From the NCBI RefSeq assembly GCF_900250075.1, contig NZ_LT977071.1, positions 2,189,901 through 2,253,900 on the forward strand: a stretch of 64,000 bases of DNA. The letters run 5' to 3'. This stretch comes from Cupriavidus taiwanensis (GTDB lineage Bacteria > Pseudomonadota > Gammaproteobacteria > Burkholderiales > Burkholderiaceae). The notes under the pieces were generated by a model. It saw nothing but the letters and a program-made list of their open reading frames with translations, made no database searches and was not told the origin of the DNA. The stretch's first letter is position 1. Every line of letters begins with the position of its first letter. Both the position numbers and the translations under genes were made by a program. This document shows, piece by piece, positions 26,001 through 34,116 of the stretch.

Positions 26001-26513
26001 CACCAGCCGCAGCGGCGCCTGTTCCGGTCCATTGGCCGGGATCAGGCTGAAGCGGCTGCCGATCAGCAGCGAGAACGCATCGGCGGCGCGGGCCAGCGCC
26101 TGCAGCCGCTGGTGGCGGCTGGCGTGGAAGCCGGGATCGTCGTCGCCGCTGCCGAAGGCATCGGCGTCGTCGAGCAGCGGTTCATCGATGCCGTCATCGG
26201 CGCCGTCATCGACACCTTCATCCACGCCCTCGGCGACCCGTGCCGCGCTGCGCGCTACCGCGTCGTGCAGGCGCTTGCGCAGGGTCTCGATGGCATCGTG
26301 CGCGCGCGCGGTGCCGGCCACCGAGCATTCATCGGTCAGGGCCAGCCCGCGGTAGCCCAGGCCGAAGGCGCGCTCGATCAGTTCGCCCGGGTGCGAGGCG
26401 CCGCTCAGGAAGGTGAAGTTGGAGATGCAGTGCAGCTCCACGTAATCCGGCAGCGCCGGCAGCAAACCCGGCAAGGACGCAGGCAACGATGGGGGCAAGG
26501 GCGGCGCGCTCAT
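23049..26513 (-). CDS. dnaE2: Error-prone DNA polymerase DnaE2 (ImuC)
   Basis: 1154 residues from the ATG that overlaps the imuB stop by ATGA. The N-terminal PHP domain (YVELHCISNFTFLSGASHPGEL, TDECSVAGTARAHDA) leads into the polymerase core with PDIDVDFEHQRREEV, which carries the catalytic aspartates. The C-terminal OB-fold reads GIVTVRQRPSTASGTIFATI, then LILWPDL. Established knowledge: DnaE2 is the catalytic subunit of the ImuA-ImuB-DnaE2 mutasome that copies past DNA damage under SOS control. Its last 126 bases are duplicated at 16030. Confidence 0.97.
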   Translation of the reverse strand: MSAPPLPPSLPASLPGLLPALPDYVELHCISNFTFLSGASHPGELIERAFGLGYRGLALTDECSVAGTARAHDAIETLRKRLHDAVARSAARVAEGVDEGVDDGADDGIDEPLLDDADAFGSGDDDPGFHASRHQRLQALARAADAFSLLIGSRFSLIPANGPEQAPLRLVLIAQHREGFGNLSELITLGRRRAQKGSYRLHPEDLAAPAGDIAHLRGMPGCVALLLPDYCAEPERLLEQAEWCRAVFGERAWIALEQLQGHADALHRARLEAVSAQTGVPLAAAGAVTMHVRSRKPLSDVLTAIRLGQPLAECGMALAPNAEQHLRMRQVLSRLYPREALAQTLKIAETCDFSLGTLRYEYPEELVPPGETPISYLRKEVERGKRERFPNGLKPEWEAQLKEELELIEEKHYEPFFLTVHDIVRFARSRGILCQGRGSAANSLVCFCLYVTEVSPEQANLLFGRFLSRERDEPPDIDVDFEHQRREEVIQYIYDKYGRHRAALAASLITYRSRSALRDVGRALGIDASVVEQVVKGQAWWDGGPGFVDKIARYGLDPESPAVQQWASLTAQLRGFPRHLSQHVGGFVIARHKLSRLVPIENAAMADRSVIQWDKDDLESLGLLKVDVLALGMLSAIRRALEMIPNPSRDPARAGLPARMEDIPKEDKPTYDMICRADTIGVFQIESRAQQSMLPRLQPREYYDLVVEVAIVRPGPIQGGMVHPYLKRREAFRRTQKPPVYFNQVIEKVLGRTLGVPIFQEQVMQLAIDAAGFSPGQADQLRRSMAAWRRRGDLRKHQDALVRALTGKGYPESFALAICKQIEGFGEYGFPESHAASFAKLVYVSSWLKCHHPAAFLCALLNSQPMGFYSPSQLVQDARRHDVEVLPVDVTISRWDSTLEPVAESDAAIIRQERPPHPRVRLGLGRVKGMREAAALRIEAARAQRAFDSVEDLALRAGLDRHDIDVLAAADALAPLAGNRRQARWQARAAAAHAAHRDLLYEAPPAEAALTLPAPRLGEDVTADYASLGLSLKSHPLALLRHKLAAMRFVTASQLERCANGRRVRACGIVTVRQRPSTASGTIFATIEDETGSINLILWPDLVERQRKEVLGATLLGVVGTWQRQGDVRHLVAKELVDLSPMLGRLMVGSRDFH

Positions 26514-28078
26514 GCGAACAACCCATGCAGGAACCAGCGATACTCGCCGCCATCGTCGTGCGCGGCATGGCCCGGACGCTCGCGGAAGATCCAGCAGCGC
26601 AGGCCGTCGGCGCGCTCGGCGATAAAGTAGTCGCGCGTGGCCAGGGCCCCGTCCCACCAGCCGGCCTCGATGCGCTCGGGCCGGCTCAGCAGCGCCAGCG
26701 GGCCGCCGTGGCAGGGGCGGTGGCGCTGCACCGGCAGCGGCAGCGGTTGCGGCAGCAGCCACAGCGGGCGCTCCGGCTGCGGCTCGGGCAGGCTGGCGGG
26801 CTTGCCAGCGGGCTCGTCGACCGGGCACCAGCGGTTGGCGCGCTCGGGCCGGTGGTCGGCCAGCGGGCGCGGCTGCAGCACGTTGTCGCGGCCCAGCCGC
26901 GCCATCAGCGTATCGAGCAGGCGGCCCAGGTCTTCCGGCGTGCCGCCGGGCTCGGGGAACAGCGCATCGCTTTGCGGCACGCACGCGGCCATGGCTTCCA
27001 CGCGCAGCGCCAGGCCGGTCACGGGGGCATGGAAGCTGAGCTGGTCGAGCTTTTCGCGCAGCAGCCGCGACAGGTGCGCGGGATCGCGGCTGGGCTGGGC
27101 CAGGCCCAGTGGCACCGGGGTGCCTTCGGTGGCCGCGCCGCGCCGGTAGCGCTCATGCTCCAGCACCAGCACGCAGCGCGTGACGCCGGCCTGCTGCACC
27201 GCCAGCCAGCCCGCCAGCGCCAGCAGCAGCCGCTGCGCGCCGGCCAGCACGGCTTCGGCGGATTCGATCCGGCCCGGCAGGTCCATGCGCTGCGCAAACG
27301 CGGGCGGCGCCACGAACCAGACAAAGCGCGCCGGCGCCTCGCCATAGGCCTGGTCCAGCCGCGCCAGCAGCGCCGGACCCAGCCGGCGCGTCAGGCCCGC
27401 GCGCGGCAGGCGCCGCACCTCGCCCAGCGTGCGGCAGCCGATGCCATCCAGCCAGGCCGGATCGGCCAGCGTGTGCAGCGCCTCCACCGGCAGGCGGTCG
27501 AGCAGCCGGTGCAGGCGCGCCATGCCCACCGCCCGGCGGCCGGGCCGCACCACGCCACGCCGCGTGCGCCGCAGCGGCTGGCGTGCCAGCCATGCGGCGC
27601 CGTGCGCGGTCGGCCCGCACCCCACCTGGGCCACGGTGCCCAGCTGGCGCACGCAGGCCCGCACCGCGCGGCACAGCGCGCGATGGCCGCCGAACAGGCG
27701 CAGGCTGGCGCCGGCATCGAGCATCAGCGTGGCCGACTCCGGCTCCTCGTCGACGGTCACGCCCGGCGTGAAACGCAGCAGCGCCAGCGCCACCGCTTCC
27801 ATCAGCGCGGCTTCGGCGGCCGGGTCGCGCTCCAGCTGCACGATATCGGCCGACAGGGCCTGCACGCCACCGCGGCGCATGCCATAGCGCACGCCCAGCT
27901 GCATCGCCGGACCATTGGCCAGCACCACCTGCTCGCGCGCCATCACCGCCACCGGCAGCGCATGGTGCAGGGTGGCGGCAGCGGCAGGCGGGCTCGCGGC
28001 GGGCGCCAGCTCAGGCCAGTTGGGCTGCAGCGCGTCCAGGGGCAGGCGCGGCAGGTGCACCGCGATCCAGTACGGCAT
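26510..28078 (-). CDS. imuB: ImuB, Y-family polymerase-like mutasome subunit
   Basis: 522 residues starting MPYWIAVHLPRLPLDALQ. It keeps the Y-family scaffold (MQLGVRYGMRRGGVQALSADIV; helix-hairpin-helix region WLDGIGCRTLGEVRRLPRAGL) but lacks the first acidic DxD catalytic residue, as known for ImuB, which is an adaptor to the beta clamp and DnaE2. The C-terminus reads RDYFIAERADGLRCWIFRER. The start overlaps the imuA 3' end by 68 bases, and the stop overlaps the dnaE2 start by ATGA, giving tight translational coupling. Confidence 0.95.
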   Translation of the reverse strand: MPYWIAVHLPRLPLDALQPNWPELAPAASPPAAAATLHHALPVAVMAREQVVLANGPAMQLGVRYGMRRGGVQALSADIVQLERDPAAEAALMEAVALALLRFTPGVTVDEEPESATLMLDAGASLRLFGGHRALCRAVRACVRQLGTVAQVGCGPTAHGAAWLARQPLRRTRRGVVRPGRRAVGMARLHRLLDRLPVEALHTLADPAWLDGIGCRTLGEVRRLPRAGLTRRLGPALLARLDQAYGEAPARFVWFVAPPAFAQRMDLPGRIESAEAVLAGAQRLLLALAGWLAVQQAGVTRCVLVLEHERYRRGAATEGTPVPLGLAQPSRDPAHLSRLLREKLDQLSFHAPVTGLALRVEAMAACVPQSDALFPEPGGTPEDLGRLLDTLMARLGRDNVLQPRPLADHRPERANRWCPVDEPAGKPASLPEPQPERPLWLLPQPLPLPVQRHRPCHGGPLALLSRPERIEAGWWDGALATRDYFIAERADGLRCWIFRERPGHAAHDDGGEYRWFLHGLFA

Positions 28079-28931
28079 CGGATGAAAGCTGAGAAGACTG
28101 CGCCAGCGGTTCGGGCCCGGCGGGCGCCCCCGCAGTTGCCCCTGCCGGGACCGGCCAGGCGGCCGCGCGCGTGGCCGCCGCCATGCCGTCCAGGCGCAGC
28201 AGCAGCGGCGTGTCCCGCACCGGCCCGCGGCGCTTGTGGAAGGTGATCGACAGCATGTTGCCGGGCAGCGGCGCCAGCAGCAGCCGCAGCACCGCGGGCG
28301 ACGACTCGCGCAGCGCCGTGGCCGGGCGCAATGCCCAGGCCACCGCGTCGCCGGCCTGCGCCAGCACCTGCAGCCGCCGCAGCGCCTCGGGGCGCGCCGC
28401 CGGCAGCCACACCAGCACGCCGCCAAAGGCCTGGCTGCGCAGCACCTGTTCGGCGGCCCACAGCATGTCGGCCTGCTGCGCGGCCCTGGCCGCTTCGGCC
28501 GGAGCACGCACCCAGTAGCACTGCCGCGCCGACAGCCCGGCCGCGGCCAGCCCCATCGCATTGGGCAGGTAAGGCGGCGCCACCAGCGCAATGCGCCGCC
28601 CCGCCCCGGCCAGCGTGCGCAGGGCTGGCAGCAGCAGGCGCATTTCCCCCGCGCCGCCCTGCGTGGTCAGAAGTTCGGTCAGGCCGCCGGCCGGCCAGCC
28701 GCCGCCGGGCAGTTCCGCCGACAGCGCGTCATACCCGGTCGGGCACACCGCGGCCCCGCCGGCGCGGCCCAGCTGGCCGGCCCGCCACAGCCCGGGATAG
28801 CGCTGCTCGAGCGCCGACAACGCCTGCTGGCGCTCGGCCGCGGCAGGCCACGCAGGCCCTGAGGCCGCCGGCGCAGGGAAAGGCAGACCCTCCGCCGCCC
28901 TTGGCGGGGCTGCATGCAATGGCGCAGTCAT
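28011..28931 (-). CDS. imuA: ImuA, RecA/SulA-like mutasome protein
   Basis: 306 residues. The central part, LPGGGWPAGGLTELLTTQGGAGEMRLLLPAL followed by GRRIALVAPPYLPNAMGLAAAG, is the RecA-like core of ImuA with its Walker-A-like glycine segment degenerate. LRRLQVLAQAGDAVAWALRPA and LSITFHKRRGP are typical later motifs. The Pro/Ala-rich C-terminus overlaps imuB. It is the first gene of imuA-imuB-dnaE2, with a perfect LexA box 54-69 bases upstream of the start. Cytoplasmic, SOS-induced. Confidence 0.93.
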   Translation of the reverse strand: MTAPLHAAPPRAAEGLPFPAPAASGPAWPAAAERQQALSALEQRYPGLWRAGQLGRAGGAAVCPTGYDALSAELPGGGWPAGGLTELLTTQGGAGEMRLLLPALRTLAGAGRRIALVAPPYLPNAMGLAAAGLSARQCYWVRAPAEAARAAQQADMLWAAEQVLRSQAFGGVLVWLPAARPEALRRLQVLAQAGDAVAWALRPATALRESSPAVLRLLLAPLPGNMLSITFHKRRGPVRDTPLLLRLDGMAAATRAAAWPVPAGATAGAPAGPEPLAQSSQLSSDAVLDRGAPAAPAPGRAAAQLA

Positions 28932-28984
28932 GTGAAGTTAGCATCACTCGTCGGCAGGGCGAGGATTTAGGATATTTACGATGA

Positions 28985-29000
28985 CTGTATATTTATACAG
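28985..29000. promoter_or_regulatory. LexA (SOS) box of imuA-imuB-dnaE2
   Basis: CTGTATATTTATACAG is a perfect CTGT-N8-ACAG LexA site with an AT-rich core, the most favoured form. It lies 54-69 bases upstream of the imuA ATG. Binding here would repress the cassette until RecA-promoted LexA cleavage after DNA damage. Confidence 0.93.
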
Positions 29001-29121
29001 TATCGGTGGCAAGGCAAGGGGTAACGGAAGGAGGTGGAGACAGCGGCACTGCCGAGCGTCTCGACGAGGCGCCAGCCCTCTCGCGCACGCAGGTCTTTGG
29101 CCACTGAAGTTGCCATGCACT

Positions 29122-29139
29122 ATCATTCCATGGAATGAT
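29122..29139. promoter_or_regulatory. hipBA operator 1
   Basis: ATCATTCCATGGAATGAT is a perfect 18-bp palindrome about 110 bases before hipB. It shares its ATCATTC-N4-GAATGAT arms with operator 2, whose start lies 73 bases further on, about seven helical turns, so both would face the same side of the DNA. HipB-type antitoxins bind such repeated palindromes cooperatively; assignment is by position. Confidence 0.75.
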
Positions 29140-29194
29140 CCTTTTATAAAAAAGCTTCTATCGAATGATATGCACGAGGTCCATCAAGGCAGGT

Positions 29195-29212
29195 ATCATT
29201 CCAAAGAATGAT
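29195..29212. promoter_or_regulatory. hipBA operator 2
   Basis: ATCATTCCAAAGAATGAT carries the same 7-base arms (ATCATTC/GAATGAT) as operator 1 with a different centre. It ends 20 bases before the hipB ATG, so it probably overlaps the promoter or leader and gives autorepression. Confidence 0.75.
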
Positions 29213-29232
29213 TTTTCTCATTGACTAATGCT

Positions 29233-29520
29233 ATGTCATTAATCTCCCAATGCCGCCAGCTGCGCGAAGCCAGGGGCAAGAGCCTGGGCGAACTCGGCCG
29301 GATCCTCGGCATGGCGGCGCAAAACCTGTCGGCCATCCTGCTCGGCAAGAAGGACAGCCGCGCTTCCACGCTCGAAGCGCTGGCCGCCGCGCTCGACGCG
29401 CAGTGGGTGCTGGTGCCCAACGAACGCCTTGCCGAAGTCCGCCAGGTGCTGGAAGGCAAGGGCGGCGGCCCCGACCGCGGCGCCCGCGCCGCGCTCGACA
29501 TCTTCCTGGACCAGGAATGA
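29233..29520 (+). CDS. hipB: HipB-like antitoxin, XRE helix-turn-helix protein
   Basis: 95 residues from the ATG at 29233; a TTG four codons earlier is possible. The helix-turn-helix is at about residues 8-58 (QLREARGKSLGELGRILGMAAQNLSAILLGKKD), followed by a short tail. By family knowledge it neutralises HipA and represses its own operon. No good ribosome site is seen, so it may be leaderless or weakly translated. The stop overlaps the hipA start by ATGA. Confidence 0.9.
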   Translation: MSLISQCRQLREARGKSLGELGRILGMAAQNLSAILLGKKDSRASTLEALAAALDAQWVLVPNERLAEVRQVLEGKGGGPDRGARAALDIFLDQE

Positions 29521-30836
29521 GCTACGACCTGCATCCCCGCTTTCTGGAGGTTCGGCTATATGACCGGCTCTGCGGCTACCTGTGCGAGGCCGGCGGCAAT
29601 GTCCGCTTCGTGCCCGCCGATGAATTCCGCGGCGACACCGACCGCCCCACGCTGAGCCTGTCGATCACGGTGCCGACCGAAGCCGGCCGCCGCGCCACCG
29701 CCGAGGTGCTGGACAACCCCTTCCATCCCGCGGTCTACAACACCGGCCATGAGTTGCCGCCCTACTTTGCCGGGCTGCTGCCCGAAGGCGAGCTGCGCAA
29801 GCGGCTGGAAGCCACCCGCAGCCACCCCGAAGACAAGGACGACTTCGGCATCCTGGCCTCGGCCGGCAACGACCTGCCCGGAGCCGTGGTGGTACGGCCG
29901 GCGGACATCGGCGCCCTGCCCGCCTACGCCCGCGCCTATGGCGTGACCGGCGGCGCCGACAACCTGGAGATCGCCGTGGTCGAGGGCGCCACGCAAGGCG
30001 CCGCATCGGTGTCCGGCGTGCAGAACAAGCTGGCGCTGTCGACGGTGCAGGATGGCAAGCGCTACACGCTGCCGAGCCACGGCAAGCTGTCCGACATCAT
30101 CGCCAAGCTGCCGGCCCGGAACGACGACGCGCAGGTGTTCAACGAATCGGTCTCGATGCAGCTCGCGGCCGCCGCCGGCGTGCATGTCGCGGCCACGCGC
30201 GTGCTGCCCATGTCGACCATCGCGGTGGAGGGACTGGCCGAGGCCCTGGGCGAGGACCTGCACTACCTTGCCGTCGACCGCTTCGACCGTACCCCGTCCG
30301 GGCGCGTCCATGCCGAGGACGGCTGCCAGATGCTGGGCCGCATGCCGGCCCGCAAGTACGCCAGCATCGACGGCTACGTGCAGCTGGTGGCCACGCTGTA
30401 CCGGCTAAGCCCGAGCGGGGTCGAGCATGTGCGGCAGTTCTTCCTGCGCCAGGCGGTCAATACGCTGATCGGCAACAGCGACGCGCACCTGAAGAACTTC
30501 TCGGTGATCTACCCCAACGGCGTGCTGCCGGTGCTGTCGCCGGCGTACGACATCGTCTGCGTGGCCGCGCTGCCCGGCTTTGCCTCGTACGGCCAGAACG
30601 TCGCCATCGACCGGCTGCAGCGCGAGGAAACCCTGGCCATGTACGAGGCGATCGCCGAGAAAGCCGGCGTGCCGCGCCGCATCGCCACCGCCGCGGTCAG
30701 GGAAGCGGTGGCGCTGGCGCATGCCCGCTGGCCGCGCCTGCTGGACGAGCTCGACGCCCCGCCGGCCATCCGCGAGGTCGTCACCGCGCGCCTGGCGACG
30801 CTGCCGCTGGCGCGCATCGCGCGCCCGCGCCGGTGA
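29517..30836 (+). CDS. hipA: HipA-like serine/threonine kinase toxin
   Basis: 439 residues, full-length HipA. The N-terminal subdomain (EVRLYDRLCGYL) is followed by LLPEGELRKRL. The Ser-rich ejectable loop reads ASVSGVQNKLAL (163-174), next to the site autophosphorylated in E. coli HipA. Catalytic GNSDAHLKNFS is at 319-329 (Asp322) and Mg-binding YDIV at 344-347 (Asp345). All catalytic elements are intact. Family members phosphorylate aminoacyl-tRNA synthetases such as GltX and cause growth arrest and persistence; the target here is unknown. It overlaps hipB by ATGA. Confidence 0.93.
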   Translation: MSYDLHPRFLEVRLYDRLCGYLCEAGGNVRFVPADEFRGDTDRPTLSLSITVPTEAGRRATAEVLDNPFHPAVYNTGHELPPYFAGLLPEGELRKRLEATRSHPEDKDDFGILASAGNDLPGAVVVRPADIGALPAYARAYGVTGGADNLEIAVVEGATQGAASVSGVQNKLALSTVQDGKRYTLPSHGKLSDIIAKLPARNDDAQVFNESVSMQLAAAAGVHVAATRVLPMSTIAVEGLAEALGEDLHYLAVDRFDRTPSGRVHAEDGCQMLGRMPARKYASIDGYVQLVATLYRLSPSGVEHVRQFFLRQAVNTLIGNSDAHLKNFSVIYPNGVLPVLSPAYDIVCVAALPGFASYGQNVAIDRLQREETLAMYEAIAEKAGVPRRIATAAVREAVALAHARWPRLLDELDAPPAIREVVTARLATLPLARIARPRR

Positions 30837-30911
30837 GTGCCCGCGCCCCGTAGCGGCACCTAAAGCATCGCCATCGCGGATAATGCGCCATCCACCCATC
30901 GACCTCGCCTC

Positions 30912-31820
30912 ATGTCCGCCAGCAGCCCCAGCCCCCGACGCATCGACTGGACCACCCTGTTCCTGCTGACCTTTCCTCCGCTGAGCTGGGCCGGCAATGC
31001 CATCGTGGGCCGGCTTGCCGCCGGCACGGTGCCGCCGGTCGCGCTGAACTGGGCGCGCTGGGTGCTGGCCGGCATGCTGCTGGCACCGTTTGCCTGGCGC
31101 GGCGTGGTCGAGCACCGCGCGGTGCTGCGCCGGCACGCGGGCGTGATCACCGCCATGGGCATCCTGTCGATCGCCAGCTATAACGCGCTGCAGTACCTGG
31201 CGCTGACCAGCTCGACGCCGATCAACGTGACCCTGATCGGCGCCTCCACGCCGCTGTTTCTGATCGTGATCGGCGCGCTGTGCTTCGGCGAACGGGTCCG
31301 GCCCTGGCATGTCGCCGGCGCGCTGCTGTGCATGGTCGGCGTGACCTTCGTGCTGGTGCGCGGCGAACTGGCGCGGCTGACGCAGCTGGACCTGGTGCCC
31401 GGCGACCTGTTCATGCTGGCGGCCACCATCGCCTGGAGCGCCTACACCTGGCTGCTGCGCAAGCAGCGTCCCGCGCTGCCCCTGCCGGTGCTGCTGTTCG
31501 CGCAGATCGTCACCGGCGTGCTGGCCAGCGCGCCGGTGACGGCGTGGGAACTGCTGACGCTGGATCAGCCGCTGCAATGGAACGGCAAGGTCGCGGGCAT
31601 CCTGCTCTATGTCGCGACCATCCCGTCGCTGCTGGCCTACTTTGCCTGGGACCGCGCCATCGCGCGCGCGGGCGCGCAGCTGCCGGTGTTCTTCATCACG
31701 CTGACGCCGGTCTTCGCCGCGCTGCTGTCGACGGTGCTGCTGGGCGACTGGCCGCGCTGGTACCACGGCGTCGGGCTGGCCGCGATCGCGGCGGGCATCT
31801 GGCTGGCGCAGCGGCGCTGA
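30912..31820 (+). CDS. EamA-family (DMT) membrane transporter
   Basis: 302 residues with ten hydrophobic segments arranged as two EamA repeats. The first begins LFLLTFPPLSWAGNAIVGRL and holds SIASYNALQYLALTSSTPINVTLI. The second begins FMLAATIAWSAYTWLLRK and contains PSLLAYFAWDRAIARAG and FFITLTPVFAALLSTVLLGD. Inner-membrane exporter of metabolites or amino acids; substrate not predictable. It converges with the molybdenum hydroxylase operon, which ends 17 bases away. Confidence 0.9.
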   Translation: MSASSPSPRRIDWTTLFLLTFPPLSWAGNAIVGRLAAGTVPPVALNWARWVLAGMLLAPFAWRGVVEHRAVLRRHAGVITAMGILSIASYNALQYLALTSSTPINVTLIGASTPLFLIVIGALCFGERVRPWHVAGALLCMVGVTFVLVRGELARLTQLDLVPGDLFMLAATIAWSAYTWLLRKQRPALPLPVLLFAQIVTGVLASAPVTAWELLTLDQPLQWNGKVAGILLYVATIPSLLAYFAWDRAIARAGAQLPVFFITLTPVFAALLSTVLLGDWPRWYHGVGLAAIAAGIWLAQRR

Positions 31821-31836
31821 CGGCGGCCAGCCCCGT

Positions 31837-34116
31837 TCAGCGCGCCATGACCTTGTCCGGCGTCATCGGCGTGCTGCGCAAGCGCCTGCCGGTGGCGTGA
31901 TAGATCGCATTGCTGATCGCGGCGGCAACGCCGACCAGCCCGATTTCGCCCACGCCCTTGGCGCCCAGGCTGCTGACCACGCGGTCGTCCTCATCGACGA
32001 AGATCACGTCCAGGTCCTGGATATCGGCGTGCGAGGCGATGTGGTACTCGGCGATATTGCGGTTCATGAAGCGGCCGAGCGCATGGTCGCTGTGCGTTTC
32101 CTCGTGCAGCGCCTGGCCGATGCCCCACACCATGCCGCCCAGGATCTGGCTGCGCGCGGTCTTCGGGTTGATGATGCGCCCGGCCGCCACCGCGCTGACC
32201 ACGCGCGTCACGCGCACGGTGCCCAGCGCCTCGTCGACGCGCACCTCGCAGAACACGGCCGAGTGCGCGGCGCGCGTGTACTGCTTCTGCTTGAACAAAT
32301 TGGGCAATTGCAGGAATGATGCCTCGATCTGTTCGCGCCGGGCCGCTGCCAGGATGCCGGTCAGCGGCAACGACACGCCGGCGCCGCCGCGCAGGCTGAC
32401 CTGGCCGTGCTCGAATACCAGGTCCTCGTAGCGCGCGCGCTCGAAGCCGGAGCCCTGCATGCGCCGCGCCATGTGCCACAGCATCCGGCGCAGCTTGTCG
32501 CACACGCCGTCGACCGCCGTGCCCACCGTGGCCACATGCGACGAGCCGCCTTCCACGGGCGCCACCGGCAGCTCCGAATCGCCCAGCACGAACGTCACCT
32601 GCTCCAGCGGCAGGCCCAGCGACGCGGCGGCGATCTGGCTCATCACCGTCAGCGTGCCGGTGCCGATGTCGGTGGCGGCGCTGGCTACCTCGAGCCGGCC
32701 GTCGGCGCGGAACACCGCGCGGGCGCGGCTGAACATCTGCAGCGCGTCCCAGGTGCCGCTGGCCATGCCCCAGCCGACCAGCTCGTGGCCAGCGCGCATC
32801 GAACGCGGCTGCGGTGGCCGTCCGGCCCAGCCGAACCGTTGCGCGCCCTGCGCGTAGCATTCCCGCAGTGCCTTGCTCGAGAACGGCAGGCCGCTGGCGC
32901 CGTCGCGCTCGGCGTAGTTCTTGAGCCGCAGCGCCAGCGGGTCCATCCCCACCGCATAGGACAGCTCGTCCATCGCCACCTCGATCGCATGCACGCCGTG
33001 CGCGGCGCCCGGCGCACGCATGTCGGCCGGGGTGGGCTGGTCCAGGTCGACCAGTCGATAGTCCTGCCGGCTGTTCTCGGAGGCATAGAGCTGCGTGGAC
33101 CAGTTGACCACCACCTCGACGTAGTGCTCCATGCGCGAGGTCTCGGCCACGGCTTCATGGATCAGGCTCACCAGCCCCCCATCGGCGTCGGCACCCAGCC
33201 GGACGCGCTGCCAGGTCTCGGGCCGGTGGCAGAAGGTGAACATCTGCGGCCGTGTCAGCACCACGCGCACCGAGCGCTCCAGCGCCAGCGCCGCCATCAC
33301 CGCCAGGATCAGCTGGTACTGCGGCCGCAGCCCCGAGCCGAACGCCCCGCCCACGTATTCATTGCGCACCGTGACCTTGCGCTTGGGCAGCCCGAACACC
33401 CGCGACACCATCCAGCGCGAATTCTGCGAGCCCTGGGTCTTGTCGTAGATGGTCAGGTGGCCGTCGCCGCCGCGGATCACCGTGGTGGCGTGCATCTCCA
33501 TCGGATTGTGGTGCTCGACGCCGCTGTAGAACTCCGCGTCGACCTGGAAAGGCGCGCGCGCGAAGGCGGCGTCGGCATCGCCGCGCGCCTTGGGCGGGCC
33601 GGAATAGCCCGCCTTGAAGCGCATCGGCTTGCCGGCGCGGCCCAGGTGCTCCAGCAGGCTGGTCTCGTGCGGCCACGCCTGGTAGCGCACGCGCACCAGC
33701 GTCGCGGCATGGCGTGCCGCCTCGAAGGTCTCGGCCACCACCAGCGCGACCGGCTGGCCGCTGTACCAGATGCGCGCGTCGTGCAGCGGCTTGAACGGCG
33801 AACCGGCGGGCGCGACCATGTCCTTGTAGAACAGGTCGAGCGAACGCACGCGCGGGCGGCGCTCATGGGTCAGCACCTCGAGCACGCCCGGCACCGCCAG
33901 CGCCGCGCTGCAATCGATCGACACGATGCGTCCGCGCGCAATGGTGCTGTTCACCACCACCCCGTGCGCAAGGTCGAAGGCCGGATGCTCGGCGGCATAG
34001 CGCGCCGTGCCGGTGACCTTGGCCACGCCATCGAGGCGCGGGACCGGCGTGCCGATGCCGACCGGGCCCGTGCCGGGGCGTGCGCGCGGCGTGCATTGCG
34101 GGATCGGATCGTTCAT
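31837..34116 (-). CDS. Molybdopterin-binding subunit of a xanthine-dehydrogenase-family hydroxylase
   Basis: 759 residues from the ATG overlapping the FAD-subunit stop by ATGA. Molybdenum-cofactor segments include GGAFGSGLRPQYQL, DIGTGTLTVMSQIAA and SSHVATVGTA. The C-terminal GAKGVGEIGLVG carries the catalytic Glu. No Tat signal is present, so a cytoplasmic enzyme is expected. The family hydroxylates aldehydes or N-heterocycles. Layout and length match the YagTSR/PaoABC-type aldehyde oxidoreductases, but the substrate is not determined by sequence. Confidence 0.93.
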   Translation of the reverse strand: MNDPIPQCTPRARPGTGPVGIGTPVPRLDGVAKVTGTARYAAEHPAFDLAHGVVVNSTIARGRIVSIDCSAALAVPGVLEVLTHERRPRVRSLDLFYKDMVAPAGSPFKPLHDARIWYSGQPVALVVAETFEAARHAATLVRVRYQAWPHETSLLEHLGRAGKPMRFKAGYSGPPKARGDADAAFARAPFQVDAEFYSGVEHHNPMEMHATTVIRGGDGHLTIYDKTQGSQNSRWMVSRVFGLPKRKVTVRNEYVGGAFGSGLRPQYQLILAVMAALALERSVRVVLTRPQMFTFCHRPETWQRVRLGADADGGLVSLIHEAVAETSRMEHYVEVVVNWSTQLYASENSRQDYRLVDLDQPTPADMRAPGAAHGVHAIEVAMDELSYAVGMDPLALRLKNYAERDGASGLPFSSKALRECYAQGAQRFGWAGRPPQPRSMRAGHELVGWGMASGTWDALQMFSRARAVFRADGRLEVASAATDIGTGTLTVMSQIAAASLGLPLEQVTFVLGDSELPVAPVEGGSSHVATVGTAVDGVCDKLRRMLWHMARRMQGSGFERARYEDLVFEHGQVSLRGGAGVSLPLTGILAAARREQIEASFLQLPNLFKQKQYTRAAHSAVFCEVRVDEALGTVRVTRVVSAVAAGRIINPKTARSQILGGMVWGIGQALHEETHSDHALGRFMNRNIAEYHIASHADIQDLDVIFVDEDDRVVSSLGAKGVGEIGLVGVAAAISNAIYHATGRRLRSTPMTPDKVMAR

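Larger units (their letters stand above)
28932..29232. other. Divergent regulatory region between imuA and hipB
   Basis: 301 bases with no gene. It is markedly A+T-richer than the flanks and holds a LexA box near imuA and two palindromic hip operators near hipB. A lone half-site, GAATGAT, lies at 29163-29169 between the two operators. Confidence 0.85.

Noticed and set aside
23034..26630. A 1198-codon open frame on the plus strand
   Set aside because: It is antisense to dnaE2; its translation is His/Arg/Gln/Ala-rich low-complexity sequence with no domain, typical of shadows in GC-rich genes.
26489..28246. Long plus-strand open frame
   Set aside because: Shadow of imuB and imuA; low-complexity composition.
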